Source: Shimia sp. Alg240-R146 (GTDB taxonomy: Bacteria > Pseudomonadota > Alphaproteobacteria > Rhodobacterales > Rhodobacteraceae). Taken from it: a stretch of 64,000 bases of DNA. The stretch spans positions 1,116,001 to 1,180,000 of the forward strand of contig NZ_CAMZOK010000002.1 of the NCBI RefSeq assembly GCF_947331465.1, given 5' to 3'. Positions 50,385 to 59,611 of this stretch are shown here, piece after piece (positions within the stretch are counted from its first letter, which is position 1; each line of letters opens with the position of its first letter). The notes under the pieces are model-generated. The model was not told where the DNA came from and did no database searches. It saw nothing but the letters and a program-made list of their open reading frames with translations. The translations under genes and the position numbers were made by a program.

Positions 50385-51542
50385 TTAGCCCAACCCGTCC
50401 AAAACGGCCTGCGCGGCGCGCATCCCCGGTGCCTGCGCGCCTTTGCCCAGACGCGCCATCGTCAACGCCATGGTCTCTGTCTGTTGATCCGGTGCCGCCA
50501 GCACCCCGACGAGCGCCTCCGCGATTGGACCCGTCTGAAACGCGGGGCCCAAAAACTCTGGCACCAGACGCGTGTCCGTCACAAGGTTCACCAGCGTCAC
50601 CGTGTCGATCAAGGCCATGCGGCTCATGATCTGCCAGCTCAGCCAGCTCATGTCATAGGCGACCACCATCGGCGTCGCGCTGGCTGCCAGCTCCAATGAC
50701 ACCGTACCCGACGCTGCCAAAGCCACATTTGCCGCCCCAAAGGCCGCGCGTTTTTCCGCAAGCGCCGCCGCTTGCAGCTGCCCGCGCGGGTCCAGCACGA
50801 TGGGTGCCACCGGCCAATCCGCCGTGATCTCTTTCACCTTATCCGCCACCGGCGCAGCGGCGGGCACAACCACCTGCAAGTCCGGCACGGCCTGCTTCAC
50901 TTGTGCGGCCACGTCACCAAAGGTCTGCGCCAACCGGTCAACTTCGGACCGCCGCGACCCGGGCAAAGCCAACAGAACCGGCGCATCGCCAATCCCATGT
51001 CTTGTGCGAAAATCTATGCACGCGTCTCGCGTGGCCACCGGCTCGCTCACCACCGGATGTCCGACAAAATCGCAGCGCACACCGGCGCGCTCCATATAGG
51101 GCGGCTCAAACGGCAACAGCGCCAACACCTGATCGATAACTTTGGCCATTTTCACCGCGCGTTTGGGCCGCCAAGCCCAAACCGAAGGCGCCACATAATG
51201 TACCGTGCGAATGTTGCTGACCTTTTTGATCTCTTTCGCCACCCGCAAACAAAAATCGGGGCTGTCGATGGTGATCACCACATCCGGTTTCATCGCCAAC
51301 GCCGCTTGCGCGGTTTGATGCATACGCTTCAGCAAGTGCCGATATTTTGGCAGCACCTCGGCGATGCCCATCACGCTCAGCTCATCCATTGGAAACAGGC
51401 TGTCCAGCCCCTGCTCTTGCATCAAGGGCCCGCCAACTCCGGCAAACGTCACCTCTGGCAGCAAAGCCTGCAAGCCTTCCATCAGCGCCGCGCCCAGCCG
51501 GTCACCTGACATCTCGCCCGCGACCAGAAACACCTTCATCAC
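50385..51542 (-). CDS. lpxB: Lipid-A-disaccharide synthase
   Basis: A GT19 glycosyltransferase of 385 residues that joins UDP-2,3-diacylglucosamine and lipid X. It opens with VFLVAGEMSGDRLGAALMEGL and has SPDFCLRVAKEIKK, YVAPSVWAWRPKRAVKM and ASGTVSLELAASATPMVVAY. The ATG overlaps the lpxI stop by four bases. It acts at the inner-membrane face with LpxI and LpxA encoded just upstream. Confidence 0.97.
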   Translation of the reverse strand: MMKVFLVAGEMSGDRLGAALMEGLQALLPEVTFAGVGGPLMQEQGLDSLFPMDELSVMGIAEVLPKYRHLLKRMHQTAQAALAMKPDVVITIDSPDFCLRVAKEIKKVSNIRTVHYVAPSVWAWRPKRAVKMAKVIDQVLALLPFEPPYMERAGVRCDFVGHPVVSEPVATRDACIDFRTRHGIGDAPVLLALPGSRRSEVDRLAQTFGDVAAQVKQAVPDLQVVVPAAAPVADKVKEITADWPVAPIVLDPRGQLQAAALAEKRAAFGAANVALAASGTVSLELAASATPMVVAYDMSWLSWQIMSRMALIDTVTLVNLVTDTRLVPEFLGPAFQTGPIAEALVGVLAAPDQQTETMALTMARLGKGAQAPGMRAAQAVLDGLG

Positions 51543-52339
51543 ACCACTTGCCCCACAAGGAACAATCCGCTGTCTTCCAACGCCTGCCGGGTTGCTTCGC
51601 GATCAATCATCAACACTTTGTGCGCCGCGACCACCAAACCGGCCAAACCGGCTTTGGCGGCTGAATGCACCGTGTCCGGTCCGATCGCAGGCATGTCCAT
51701 TCGCAGGTCCTGGTTTGCCTTTGGCATCTTCACGAACACGCCTTTGCCCCGCCGCAAATGCGGGGGCGTTTCGGCCACAAACCGCAACAAAGCGTCCGAA
51801 CCCTGCAACGTCTCAATGCCCAGACACAGGCCAGCGGCCACAACCGCGCCCTGCCCGACATCCAGCGGCGACAAGGCCACCAATATGTCCTGTGCTTTCT
51901 TTGCGTCTTCCAACAGGGCGGCATCCGGTTCCGGGCCGGCAAAAAGCCCCTCCGGCACACAGATCTGTTGCAGCACCTCATGGGCGCCAACAACCTCAAA
52001 CCCCTGCTCTTCAAACACTGCCACAATCAAGCGCAACAACGCATCGTCGCCCTGCTGCATCGCCGCCATCAGGCGCGGCGCAATCGACATCATTCCGGCA
52101 TCCATATCAGCTGGATTGAGCGCTGGCCGCCCCAATCCACCGGCAAAGACCACACGGGTGACACCGGCGTCTTTCAGCGCCTGCCAGATGCCGCCCATCT
52201 TTGCGATACTGTGCAGGTGCACCGGATCAGGCATCTCGTGGGCAACGCCTTCAAAAACCACGCGCACCGCGTCCGGCTCGGCCTGCGCCAACATCACCGG
52301 CAGCGCGCCTCCACCGCTCAAAATGGCCAAATCGCTCAT
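51539..52339 (-). CDS. lpxI: UDP-2,3-diacylglucosamine diphosphatase LpxI
   Basis: The enzyme has 266 residues and releases lipid X from UDP-diacylglucosamine; alphaproteobacteria use LpxI in place of LpxH. Family motifs include AILSGGGALPVMLAQ, VVFAGGLGRPAL, DVGQGAVVAAGLCLGIETLQGSDALL and DMPAIGPDTVHSAAKAGLAGLVV. It fits the order lpxA-lpxI-lpxB, with a three-base gap after lpxA and a four-base overlap with lpxB. Confidence 0.95.
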   Translation of the reverse strand: MSDLAILSGGGALPVMLAQAEPDAVRVVFEGVAHEMPDPVHLHSIAKMGGIWQALKDAGVTRVVFAGGLGRPALNPADMDAGMMSIAPRLMAAMQQGDDALLRLIVAVFEEQGFEVVGAHEVLQQICVPEGLFAGPEPDAALLEDAKKAQDILVALSPLDVGQGAVVAAGLCLGIETLQGSDALLRFVAETPPHLRRGKGVFVKMPKANQDLRMDMPAIGPDTVHSAAKAGLAGLVVAAHKVLMIDREATRQALEDSGLFLVGQVV

Positions 52340-52342
52340 TGT

Positions 52343-53140
52343 TTACCTCGGTGTCAGGAAAGAACGGTCCGTGTCGCCCATTACAAAGGCCACAATTTCC
52401 TGTACATAATCGCTGTCACTTTCGTCGCCCAATCGGCGCGCGCGTTCCTGAAAGGCACCTTCACCCTGCGCCAGCATCTGAAACGCAGCCCTTAACGCGG
52501 TGATATCCGCCCGCGCCACGCCTCGTCGTTTTAGACCCACAAGATTGAGACCGTCCAATTCGCCGCGTGGCCCCTGCACAAGCCCGTATGGGATGACGTC
52601 GTTGGTGACCATGGTCACAGCCCCAATGATGGCACCTTTGCCGATGCGCACCCATTGATGGATGCCGCACAATCCGCCGATAATCACATCATCCTCGATG
52701 ACACAATGTCCGGCCACCGCGGCCGAGTTCACCACAATCACCCGATCGCCAATCTGCGCGTCATGCGCGATGTGGCAGCCGGCCATGAACAGCCCGTCGT
52801 CACCAACTCGCGTGACTCCGCCGCCACCTTCGGTACCGGAGTTCATCGTCACGTGCTCGCGGATACGGTTGCGCGCGCCAATCACCAACCGGCTGTGCTC
52901 ACCGCCAAACTTAAGGTCCTGTGGAATTTCGCCAATCACCGAGAAGGAAAACACCACGGTTTCTGGCCCGATTTCCGTCTGGCCCGTCACCACCACGTGG
53001 CTCTTAAGCTCCACGCCGGCCTGCAAAACAACGCTGGACCCTACAACGCAGAATGGGCCGATTACACAGCCCTCTCCGATCACTGCCCCGTCTTCGATGA
53101 CGGCGCTCGCATGTATCTGCGCACTCGCGGCAATCGCCAT
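52343..53140 (-). CDS. lpxA: UDP-N-acetylglucosamine acyltransferase
   Basis: The enzyme has 265 residues; first step of lipid A synthesis. Left-handed beta-helix hexapeptide repeats run from IHASAVIEDGAVIGEGCVIGPFCVVG through about residue 190. The catalytic His is in MAGCHIAHDAQIGDRVI and the C-terminal helical domain binds ACP. It is five bases downstream of fabZ. Confidence 0.97.
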   Translation of the reverse strand: MAIAASAQIHASAVIEDGAVIGEGCVIGPFCVVGSSVVLQAGVELKSHVVVTGQTEIGPETVVFSFSVIGEIPQDLKFGGEHSRLVIGARNRIREHVTMNSGTEGGGGVTRVGDDGLFMAGCHIAHDAQIGDRVIVVNSAAVAGHCVIEDDVIIGGLCGIHQWVRIGKGAIIGAVTMVTNDVIPYGLVQGPRGELDGLNLVGLKRRGVARADITALRAAFQMLAQGEGAFQERARRLGDESDSDYVQEIVAFVMGDTDRSFLTPR

Positions 53141-53145
53141 TTGGC

Positions 53146-53610
53146 TTACTCCTTGGGAAGATCCATCATCGCGGTAAATTCAACTTCGCACGCGACATCA
53201 CCGTCCACAGTTGCGGTACCCGCAAATTTCCAGACTTTGCCGCCCGGTTTGCCGCGGGTTGTGGTGAGTTGCATTTCAAGCACATCACCCGGCACAACCA
53301 TGCGGCGGAACTTACACTTGTCGATGCCCATGAAATAGACCAGCAGGTTCTTGTCCGCCATGTCTAGCGCCACGCCCACCATAACCGCAGATGTCTGCGC
53401 CATCGCCTCGACGATGGTCACTCCTGGCATAATAGGCTTACTTGGAAAGTGCCCCTGAAAATGCGGCTCGTTCATGGTGACATTCTTGATGCCACGCGCG
53501 CTTTGATATCCGTCGATGTCGACAACTTTATCCACCAGCAAAAACGGATAGCGGTGGGGAATGATCCGTTGGATCAGGCCAATATCGGCGCTCTTAAGAT
53601 CGTCTGCCAT
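53146..53610 (-). CDS. fabZ: 3-hydroxyacyl-[ACP] dehydratase FabZ
   Basis: A hotdog dehydratase of 154 residues in fatty-acid elongation. Catalytic His in [15 protein letters not shown] and catalytic Glu in [17 protein letters not shown]. An AGGAG ribosome site precedes it. It sits between the ompH/skp gene and lpxA in the classic bamA-skp-(lpxD)-fabZ-lpxA order; notably lpxD, normally between skp and fabZ, is not present in the 125-base gap. Confidence 0.97.
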   Translation of the reverse strand: MADDLKSADIGLIQRIIPHRYPFLLVDKVVDIDGYQSARGIKNVTMNEPHFQGHFPSKPIMPGVTIVEAMAQTSAVMVGVALDMADKNLLVYFMGIDKCKFRRMVVPGDVLEMQLTTTRGKPGGKVWKFAGTATVDGDVACEVEFTAMMDLPKE

Positions 53611-53735
53611 GATCAGCTCCTACAAATCCTTGATGTTACATGCTTCCTAGCAACCCAGACCAAGCGGGGCAACCACAGCTGCTGTTTTCCATGATTGCAA
53701 AGCGGTCCTGGCCGTCAAAACAACCAAGCGTCAAA

Positions 53736-54293
53736 CTAGGGTTCAGAGACCGCCCGCCCGTCGCCCAGCGACGCGTTCAACCGCGCAATCGCTTCCTGAG
53801 TTATGTCGACTCGATCGCTTGACACGAGCACCGTGCGGCGCTCCAAAATTAGCGCGGCACCGGTTTCAAGCATCAACTCCGACAGGATTGGTCGCGCCGC
53901 TTGTACAAACACACTGCGTTCGCGTTCGTTCAACTCGTTCAGTTCCCGAAACCTTGCATCCTGCTCCTCGCGAATGCCACGTACTTTGACGTCAAACGCC
54001 TTTGCCAGAACGCTAAACTCCGCCGCAGACATGGTTTTGCGTTTTTCGGTAAGGTTCTGTTCTTCTTCAGACAGCGTGTCTTCCATCTGCGCGTTGCGCA
54101 CAATCAACTCGGCGCGCAATGTCGCAAGATCTGCTGCGACGCGTTGCCCAAACAGCGACTCGGTGAACATTCTGTCACTCTCAATCACCAGGATTGAGGT
54201 CCCCGCCAGCGACTGTTCCTGCGCGTTGGTGATGCTGGCGTGTATTGCCAGCATCATCAGCAGAAGCGTTTTCGCAAACGTGGTCTGCATCAC
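53736..54293 (-). CDS. OmpH/Skp-family periplasmic chaperone
   Basis: The protein has 185 residues. A signal peptide (TLLLMMLAIHASITNAQ) is followed by ILVIESDRMFTESLFGQRVAADL, and a long charged helical stretch (DTLSEEEQNLTEKRKTMS) as expected for the Skp jellyfish tentacles. It should escort outer-membrane proteins toward BamA, which is encoded three bases upstream in the same operon. Similarity to E. coli Skp is low, but position and architecture agree. Confidence 0.9.
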   Translation of the reverse strand: MMQTTFAKTLLLMMLAIHASITNAQEQSLAGTSILVIESDRMFTESLFGQRVAADLATLRAELIVRNAQMEDTLSEEEQNLTEKRKTMSAAEFSVLAKAFDVKVRGIREEQDARFRELNELNERERSVFVQAARPILSELMLETGAALILERRTVLVSSDRVDITQEAIARLNASLGDGRAVSEP

Positions 54294-54296
54294 AAC

Positions 54297-56660
54297 TTAG
54301 AACGTCGCGCTGATCGTAAAGTTGAAGTTCTGTTCACGGTCATATTGCTCTTTCTTCAGCGCCTTGGTGAAATTGAACCGGAGTGGTCCAATTGGCGTGT
54401 CCCAGAAAATCGAGAAGCCGATCACGTGGCGCAAAGAGAATTCGTCATACAGAACCGCATCGCCATTCGCGCTGGTTGTCTGATCCAAGCCCCACAGTGA
54501 TCCAACGTCGTAAAACAGGCCGCCTTTGATCCCGATTTCTTCCGGAATGCCCAGCGGGAATTCAGCTTCAAACCGTGCCACGGCATAGAAGTTGCCGCCC
54601 AGACCATCATCGTAGCTGCCGCCTGCGTCCCGCTGCCTCGGTCCAATACCATATGGATCAAAACCGCGCATGATGTTTGAGTTCAATTGAAAGCGGTCAT
54701 AGATACGGCTGTTAGAGTCAGGTGAGAAAAGCACCCCGCCTTCTAAAACCGCTCTGAGGGTGACTTCTTCATACCAAACTTTGGTTTCAGCCACCGCCTT
54801 GCCGGTTGTTTTGACATAGGTGTAGTCGCCGCCTACACCACCAAAATCCTGAGCAAACTCAAGCAAAACGCCTTTGTTGACGTCCAACCCTGTTCGGCGG
54901 GTGTCGTAAATATAGGTATACCCGACAGAGCTATCCCATCTATCGCCGCGCCCGGCTTCTTCGTCAATTATCGAGCCCGGACTCTCCTCACCGGTCAAAA
55001 TTTCCATATCCACGTTTTTCAAAGTGTACCGAAACTGCATCCGGCCAAATTCACTTACCGGAAAGAAAAACGACGGCTTAATCTCGCCCACTGTGTTGGT
55101 AAAGCGTGTTTCGCTGTTTTCAGTTTCCACGTACGCCAGATTGATGCCCGCCGACAAATCACGACCCAGAAACGCCGGTTCGCGGAACGACAAGCCGTAG
55201 TCTTTCAAATCAGACGATGTCGAGAACGAAAAGCCGAACTGTTGTCCGCGGCCTAAGAAGTTTTTCTCATTGAAACGCACAACAAGGCCAAAGCCATCGT
55301 TGGTCGAATATGTACCACCAAATGACAACGATCCGGTCGGCTGCTCCACCACGTCCACGTCGACAATTACCTGATCCGGCGCTGTGCCCTCACGCGCGTT
55401 TACATCGACACCGGCAAAATAGCCCAATGCCCGGATACGTTCGGCACTTTCGCGAATTTCACGCGGGTTAAAGGCGTCGCCCTCTACAATGCGGAACTGC
55501 TGACGGATCACCCGATCCAGCGTCGTTGTGTTGCCTTCCACGTCGATGCGTTCAACAAATATCCGTGGTCCTTTGACCAAGGCGAATTCCACATTAAGCG
55601 CCAGATCACGGTCGTTGCGTACAATACGTGGATCAATGCGCAAAAAGTCATGGCCCTCACGCAGGGCCAGTCGCTCAAGGCGCGCAATGGTGTTTTCCAC
55701 CAACACTGGCGAATAGGTTACTCCGGGCTTCAATCGCAGAGCATCGAGATAAGGCTGCGCATCAACCCCATCAAACTCGCTGACAACTGTGATATCTCCG
55801 AAGGTGAACTGTTGCCCTTCCTCGATATTGAATGTCAGGAAATAACCGTCACGCTCGCGCGACAACTCTGCGTTGACCCCGGTGGTGCGGAAATCCACAT
55901 AACCTCGGGATAGGTAGAAATCGCGCAACACTTGTTTGTCAAATTCGATGCGATCCACAACAAGCGTGTCCGACCGAAACAATGCACGCAGCAGACCGGC
56001 TTGTTTCGTCTGCAAAACCTGACGCAAACGGCGATCGCTGAATTGCTGGTTGCCGACAAATCCAAGACGCTCGATCTCGGTAATGCCGCCTTCAAAGATC
56101 TCAAAAACCAGATCGGCGCGGTTATCGCTGCGGCGAATGATGCGCGGCTCAACACGGGCGGCCAAACGACCGCTTTCCGAATAGGCTTGCGTGATCCTTG
56201 CCGCATCGCGCTCAGCGACCGATGGGTTGAGAACCCGCCGGGGCTGCGATTCAATCAAGGCTTCCAGCGCATCGTCTTTCAGCCGCGCATTGCCTTCAAA
56301 ATTGATCCGGCTAATCGTCGGGTATTCCGAAACCTTGATCACCAGCGTACCGCCGCTTGGGACCATCTCAACCGTCTCAAACAGACCGCTTGCCAACACA
56401 CGCTGATAGGCCGCGTTCAACTGACCGGCGGTCAAGGTCTGGCCCTTCTCGATTCCCGCATAGGTGACGATGGCCGTAGATTCGATCCGCTGGTTGCCTT
56501 CCACCCTAATGGTGTTGAAAGCATAACTCTGCGCTGAGGCAATCGTCGGCAGAACGATCAACAACGCTGAAATCAATAGAAAAATACCGATGGCAATCTG
56601 TTTAAACTGCCCACTTACACTGCCCTTGGCGACCGCCAAAGCCCGAGTTTGTTTGGTCAT
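54297..56660 (-). CDS. bamA: Outer-membrane protein assembly factor BamA
   Basis: About 787 residues. A long n-region signal peptide (to SAQ near residue 45) precedes five POTRA domains (first: FNTIRVEGNQRIESTAIVTYAGI) and a C-terminal beta-barrel ending in a phenylalanine (FNFTISATF). The barrel VRFNEKNFLGRGQQ strand motif and the RGFDPYGIGPRQRD loop region are clear. Start at MTKQTRAL; a frame beginning at 56723 adds residues without support. It is part of the rseP-bamA-skp-fabZ-lpx block. Confidence 0.97.
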   Translation of the reverse strand: MTKQTRALAVAKGSVSGQFKQIAIGIFLLISALLIVLPTIASAQSYAFNTIRVEGNQRIESTAIVTYAGIEKGQTLTAGQLNAAYQRVLASGLFETVEMVPSGGTLVIKVSEYPTISRINFEGNARLKDDALEALIESQPRRVLNPSVAERDAARITQAYSESGRLAARVEPRIIRRSDNRADLVFEIFEGGITEIERLGFVGNQQFSDRRLRQVLQTKQAGLLRALFRSDTLVVDRIEFDKQVLRDFYLSRGYVDFRTTGVNAELSRERDGYFLTFNIEEGQQFTFGDITVVSEFDGVDAQPYLDALRLKPGVTYSPVLVENTIARLERLALREGHDFLRIDPRIVRNDRDLALNVEFALVKGPRIFVERIDVEGNTTTLDRVIRQQFRIVEGDAFNPREIRESAERIRALGYFAGVDVNAREGTAPDQVIVDVDVVEQPTGSLSFGGTYSTNDGFGLVVRFNEKNFLGRGQQFGFSFSTSSDLKDYGLSFREPAFLGRDLSAGINLAYVETENSETRFTNTVGEIKPSFFFPVSEFGRMQFRYTLKNVDMEILTGEESPGSIIDEEAGRGDRWDSSVGYTYIYDTRRTGLDVNKGVLLEFAQDFGGVGGDYTYVKTTGKAVAETKVWYEEVTLRAVLEGGVLFSPDSNSRIYDRFQLNSNIMRGFDPYGIGPRQRDAGGSYDDGLGGNFYAVARFEAEFPLGIPEEIGIKGGLFYDVGSLWGLDQTTSANGDAVLYDEFSLRHVIGFSIFWDTPIGPLRFNFTKALKKEQYDREQNFNFTISATF

Positions 56661-56764
56661 TCCCAAACCCCTCCAGAACATCCCTCTTGGACTGTGAGTA
56701 TCGGGTCTGAATGGAGTTGTCAAAAGAGCAAACAGCGCAAACAGTTACGTTGCGCTGAGAAGAG

Positions 56765-56773
56765 TTATCCACA
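56765..56773 (+). other. Perfect DnaA-box 9-mer upstream of bamA
   Basis: TTATCCACA on the plus strand, about 105 bases upstream of the bamA start. A single copy with no origin context. Confidence 0.4.
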
Positions 56774-56859
56774 GGGGTTGGTAGCGCCTGGAATTCCGGC
56801 CACAGGATTTAGTGTCTCACGCGACAAAATCCAAAATTGCCGATCCGGGCAAACCGGCC

Positions 56860-56997
56860 TCAGAACGGGCCGAAGGCCATGCCGATAGAATAGCCCAATG
56901 ACAGGCCCGCCAAAATAGCAGAGGGAAACAACAAGCGTTCCCAATTGATGTCGATCAGCAAACCAAGCGCGCGGTATCCGTCTTCGATTGTGTGCAT
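56860..56997 (-). CDS. 45-residue small membrane protein between rseP and bamA
   Basis: The frame begins MHTIEDGYRALGLLIDINWE and has a hydrophobic segment (about residues 22-43, LLFPSAILAGLSLGYSIGMAF) ending GPF. It lies in the rseP-bamA gap on the coding strand, 80 bases past the rseP stop. Ribosome site is modest (GGAATGG). The length, amphipathic start and Gly-rich helix look like a genuine small membrane protein, but conservation in other genomes has not been checked. No family assigned. Confidence 0.6.
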   Translation of the reverse strand: MHTIEDGYRALGLLIDINWERLLFPSAILAGLSLGYSIGMAFGPF

Positions 56998-57077
56998 CTT
57001 ACCATTCCGTACTTTCGTCCGAGTAAGAACTAGCAAGTGAATTGGGCAAAATTAGGGCGCCATCGCCCGAATGCGCA

Positions 57078-58430
57078 TCACCGGCACAGGAACAAATCGT
57101 TGAGCAGGCCAAACAACATCAGCCCCAATACAAGCGTCAGCCCCACGCGCATCAGAACATCAAGCCAGCTGTCGCTTGGCGGACGGCCCGTGACCGCTTC
57201 ATAGCCGTAAAACACCAGATGGCCACCATCCAGCATGGGAATCGGGAACAGGTTCAACATGCCAATCGCGGTTGAAATCACAGCCACGAACCAAAAGAAG
57301 CTCGTGCCGCCACGCGACGCCATTTCACCCGCTGTTTCTGCGATGCCCACAGGCCCGGACAGGTTGCAGGAACTGATGGCCCCTGTCAGCATGTGATAAA
57401 GGCCGGACACCGATCCCGACGCCACGCGCCAGGTCTGCTCAACCCCTACTCGCATCGCATCTGTAGCGCCCACCCATTCGGTGGCTTCCGGCTCAAACGC
57501 CAGCCCACCGGTCACGCCAATCCGCCAAAACGTTTCGAACCCGCCGCCCTCTTTGGGCTCATCGGATCGTTTCGGCGTCAGCTCAAACGCCATCTGTTCG
57601 CCATCGCGCACCACGTCCAACGCCAGTGTCTTGCCGCCCCCGCCTTCAACCGCTTGCTGCAGTTGCTTAAAGGATGCAATCGCGGACCCATCGATGGCGA
57701 TGATCACATCACCTACTTCAAGTCCGGCATTGCGCGCCGCAGACCGTGGCACAACGCTGTGCACCACTGGTGTATTGAAATACGGGCCGGTAACGTTCAG
57801 CGTCTGGCCGTCGCGTTCCACGACGTAATTCAGCGGATCGGTGACTTCCATGTCATTCCAGAAGGCATCGTAGTCCGCTCCATCGGACGTCATCGGCACA
57901 TCGATGCCGTTCACCGAAACAACCGTGTCGCCTTCCTGAAGCGTGTAGGACTTGTGTGGCATTTCAAACAACTTGCCGATCACCAGCTTGTCGCCCGTCT
58001 GCCCGCTCACCATGATCACCGCCGCAAACAAGAAAATCGACAGGATGAAGTTAAACACCGGTCCCGCCGCCACTGTGGCCGCCCGCGCCCACAAAGGCGC
58101 TCCGTGCATGGTGGCCCGCAACTCCGTCTCGTTTAGCCCTTCCATGGCGTCTGCGTCTTTGCCACTGGCGGCGTTCGCATCGCCTTTGAATTTCACATAC
58201 CCACCCAACGGGATGGCCGCGATCTGCCAGCGCATGCCGCGCTTGTCGACGCGAGAATACAACACCGGTCCAAAGCCGATGGAAAACACATCCGCTCCGA
58301 TTCCGCTCCAGCGGCCCACGATGTAATGTCCGTACTCATGGATCGCGACCACAATCGACAAGGCCACGATAAACGACAACACGGTCATTGAACCGTTGCC
58401 AAAACCGGAAAGAATTGCGGAAAAGTCCAA
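57078..58430 (-). CDS. rseP: Site-2 RIP zinc metalloprotease RseP
   Basis: An intramembrane protease of 450 residues in envelope-stress signalling. The zinc site is VVAIHEYGHYIVGRWSG; the second metal motif is NLFPIPMLDGGHLVFYG. Two PDZ domains lie between (RSAARNAGLEVGDVIIAIDG is in the second). Four membrane helices. It is nine bases or so downstream of dxr on the same strand, in the conserved frr-uppS-cdsA-dxr-rseP-bamA series. Confidence 0.96.
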   Translation of the reverse strand: MDFSAILSGFGNGSMTVLSFIVALSIVVAIHEYGHYIVGRWSGIGADVFSIGFGPVLYSRVDKRGMRWQIAAIPLGGYVKFKGDANAASGKDADAMEGLNETELRATMHGAPLWARAATVAAGPVFNFILSIFLFAAVIMVSGQTGDKLVIGKLFEMPHKSYTLQEGDTVVSVNGIDVPMTSDGADYDAFWNDMEVTDPLNYVVERDGQTLNVTGPYFNTPVVHSVVPRSAARNAGLEVGDVIIAIDGSAIASFKQLQQAVEGGGGKTLALDVVRDGEQMAFELTPKRSDEPKEGGGFETFWRIGVTGGLAFEPEATEWVGATDAMRVGVEQTWRVASGSVSGLYHMLTGAISSCNLSGPVGIAETAGEMASRGGTSFFWFVAVISTAIGMLNLFPIPMLDGGHLVFYGYEAVTGRPPSDSWLDVLMRVGLTLVLGLMLFGLLNDLFLCR

Positions 58431-58438
58431 AGCGTGCC

Positions 58439-59611
58439 CTACCTGTTTTGTTCTTTTATGACCTCAAGGGCCGTCTTGCGTGCCAGATGGTCGGTTTCAA
58501 TCACCGTATCAAGGGTCATTTCGGCATTCTTAAGGCATTGTGATCCGGAAAGACGTTCCAGCGCCTCTTCAACCACTTCTGCCATCTGCAAAAAACCGAT
58601 CCGATGGCCAATGAATCCGTCCAAGGCCACTTCTTTGGCTGCGTTAAACACAGCGCCAGCGTGCCCACCTGTCGCCAGCACCTCATGCGCCAACCTGAGA
58701 GCGGGATATCGTTGTAAATCCGGATCCCTAAAATGCAGCGCGCCAATTTTGGCCAGATCCAGCCGCGCCACCGGCAACTTACGCCGCTCGGGATAGTGCA
58801 GCGCATAGCCAATCGCATGGCGCATATCAGGGGGTCCTACGTGTGCCATCAGCGCACCGTCATTAAACCCAACCAGCGCATGCACCATCGATTCCGGGTG
58901 CACCAGCACTTCGATCATCTCATGCGGGCACTGGAAAAATTCTTTGGTCTCAATAACCTCAAGCGCCTTGTTGAACATCGACGCGCTGTCGATCGTAATG
59001 CGCTGCCCCATGTTCCAATTGGGATGACTGCTGGCCTGTTCGGGCGTGGCCTTGGCCATATCTTCCAGCGCCCAATCGCGAAAAGCGCCGCCGCTCGCGG
59101 TGATGATGATGCGCTCCACGGCGCTCATGTCTTCGCCCACCAGGCCCTGAAAAACCGCCGAGTGTTCGCTGTCCACAGGAAGGATCTGTCCGTCTGACTT
59201 TGCGGCGGTCTGCATTATCAGGGCGCCGGCTGTCACCAGCGATTCTTTATTGGCCAACGCCAGCGTCGCGCCTTGCTCCAACGCCACCAGACCCGGACGC
59301 AGCCCCGCTGCACCGACGATGGCGCTCATCACCCAATCAGCAGGCCGCGCCGCCGCCTCAGCAATGGCCTCTGCCCCCGCTGCTGCGGCCACATCAGACC
59401 CTGCAAGCGCTGCACGCAACTCTTCCAGCCGCGACTCATCTGCTGTCACCGCCACGTCGGCCCCCAGACGGCGCGCGTCTTTTGCCAACTGCGCAATATT
59501 CTGACCGCCACTCAACGCCACAACGTCATAGGCGTCCGGCTCCCGAGCGATCAAATCAATGGTGTTTTGACCAATCGAGCCGGTGGCCCCAAAAACGGAA
59601 ACTTTTCTCAT
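58439..59611 (-). CDS. dxr: 1-deoxy-D-xylulose 5-phosphate reductoisomerase
   Basis: The enzyme has 390 residues and catalyses the second step of the MEP pathway. NADPH motif VSVFGATGSIGQNTIDLI, substrate and metal motif LPVDSEHSAVFQGL, and NWNMGQRITIDSASMFNKALEVIET. The start overlaps the cdsA stop by four bases. IspDF, encoded at 4567, supplies later steps. Confidence 0.97.
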   Translation of the reverse strand: MRKVSVFGATGSIGQNTIDLIAREPDAYDVVALSGGQNIAQLAKDARRLGADVAVTADESRLEELRAALAGSDVAAAAGAEAIAEAAARPADWVMSAIVGAAGLRPGLVALEQGATLALANKESLVTAGALIMQTAAKSDGQILPVDSEHSAVFQGLVGEDMSAVERIIITASGGAFRDWALEDMAKATPEQASSHPNWNMGQRITIDSASMFNKALEVIETKEFFQCPHEMIEVLVHPESMVHALVGFNDGALMAHVGPPDMRHAIGYALHYPERRKLPVARLDLAKIGALHFRDPDLQRYPALRLAHEVLATGGHAGAVFNAAKEVALDGFIGHRIGFLQMAEVVEEALERLSGSQCLKNAEMTLDTVIETDHLARKTALEVIKEQNR

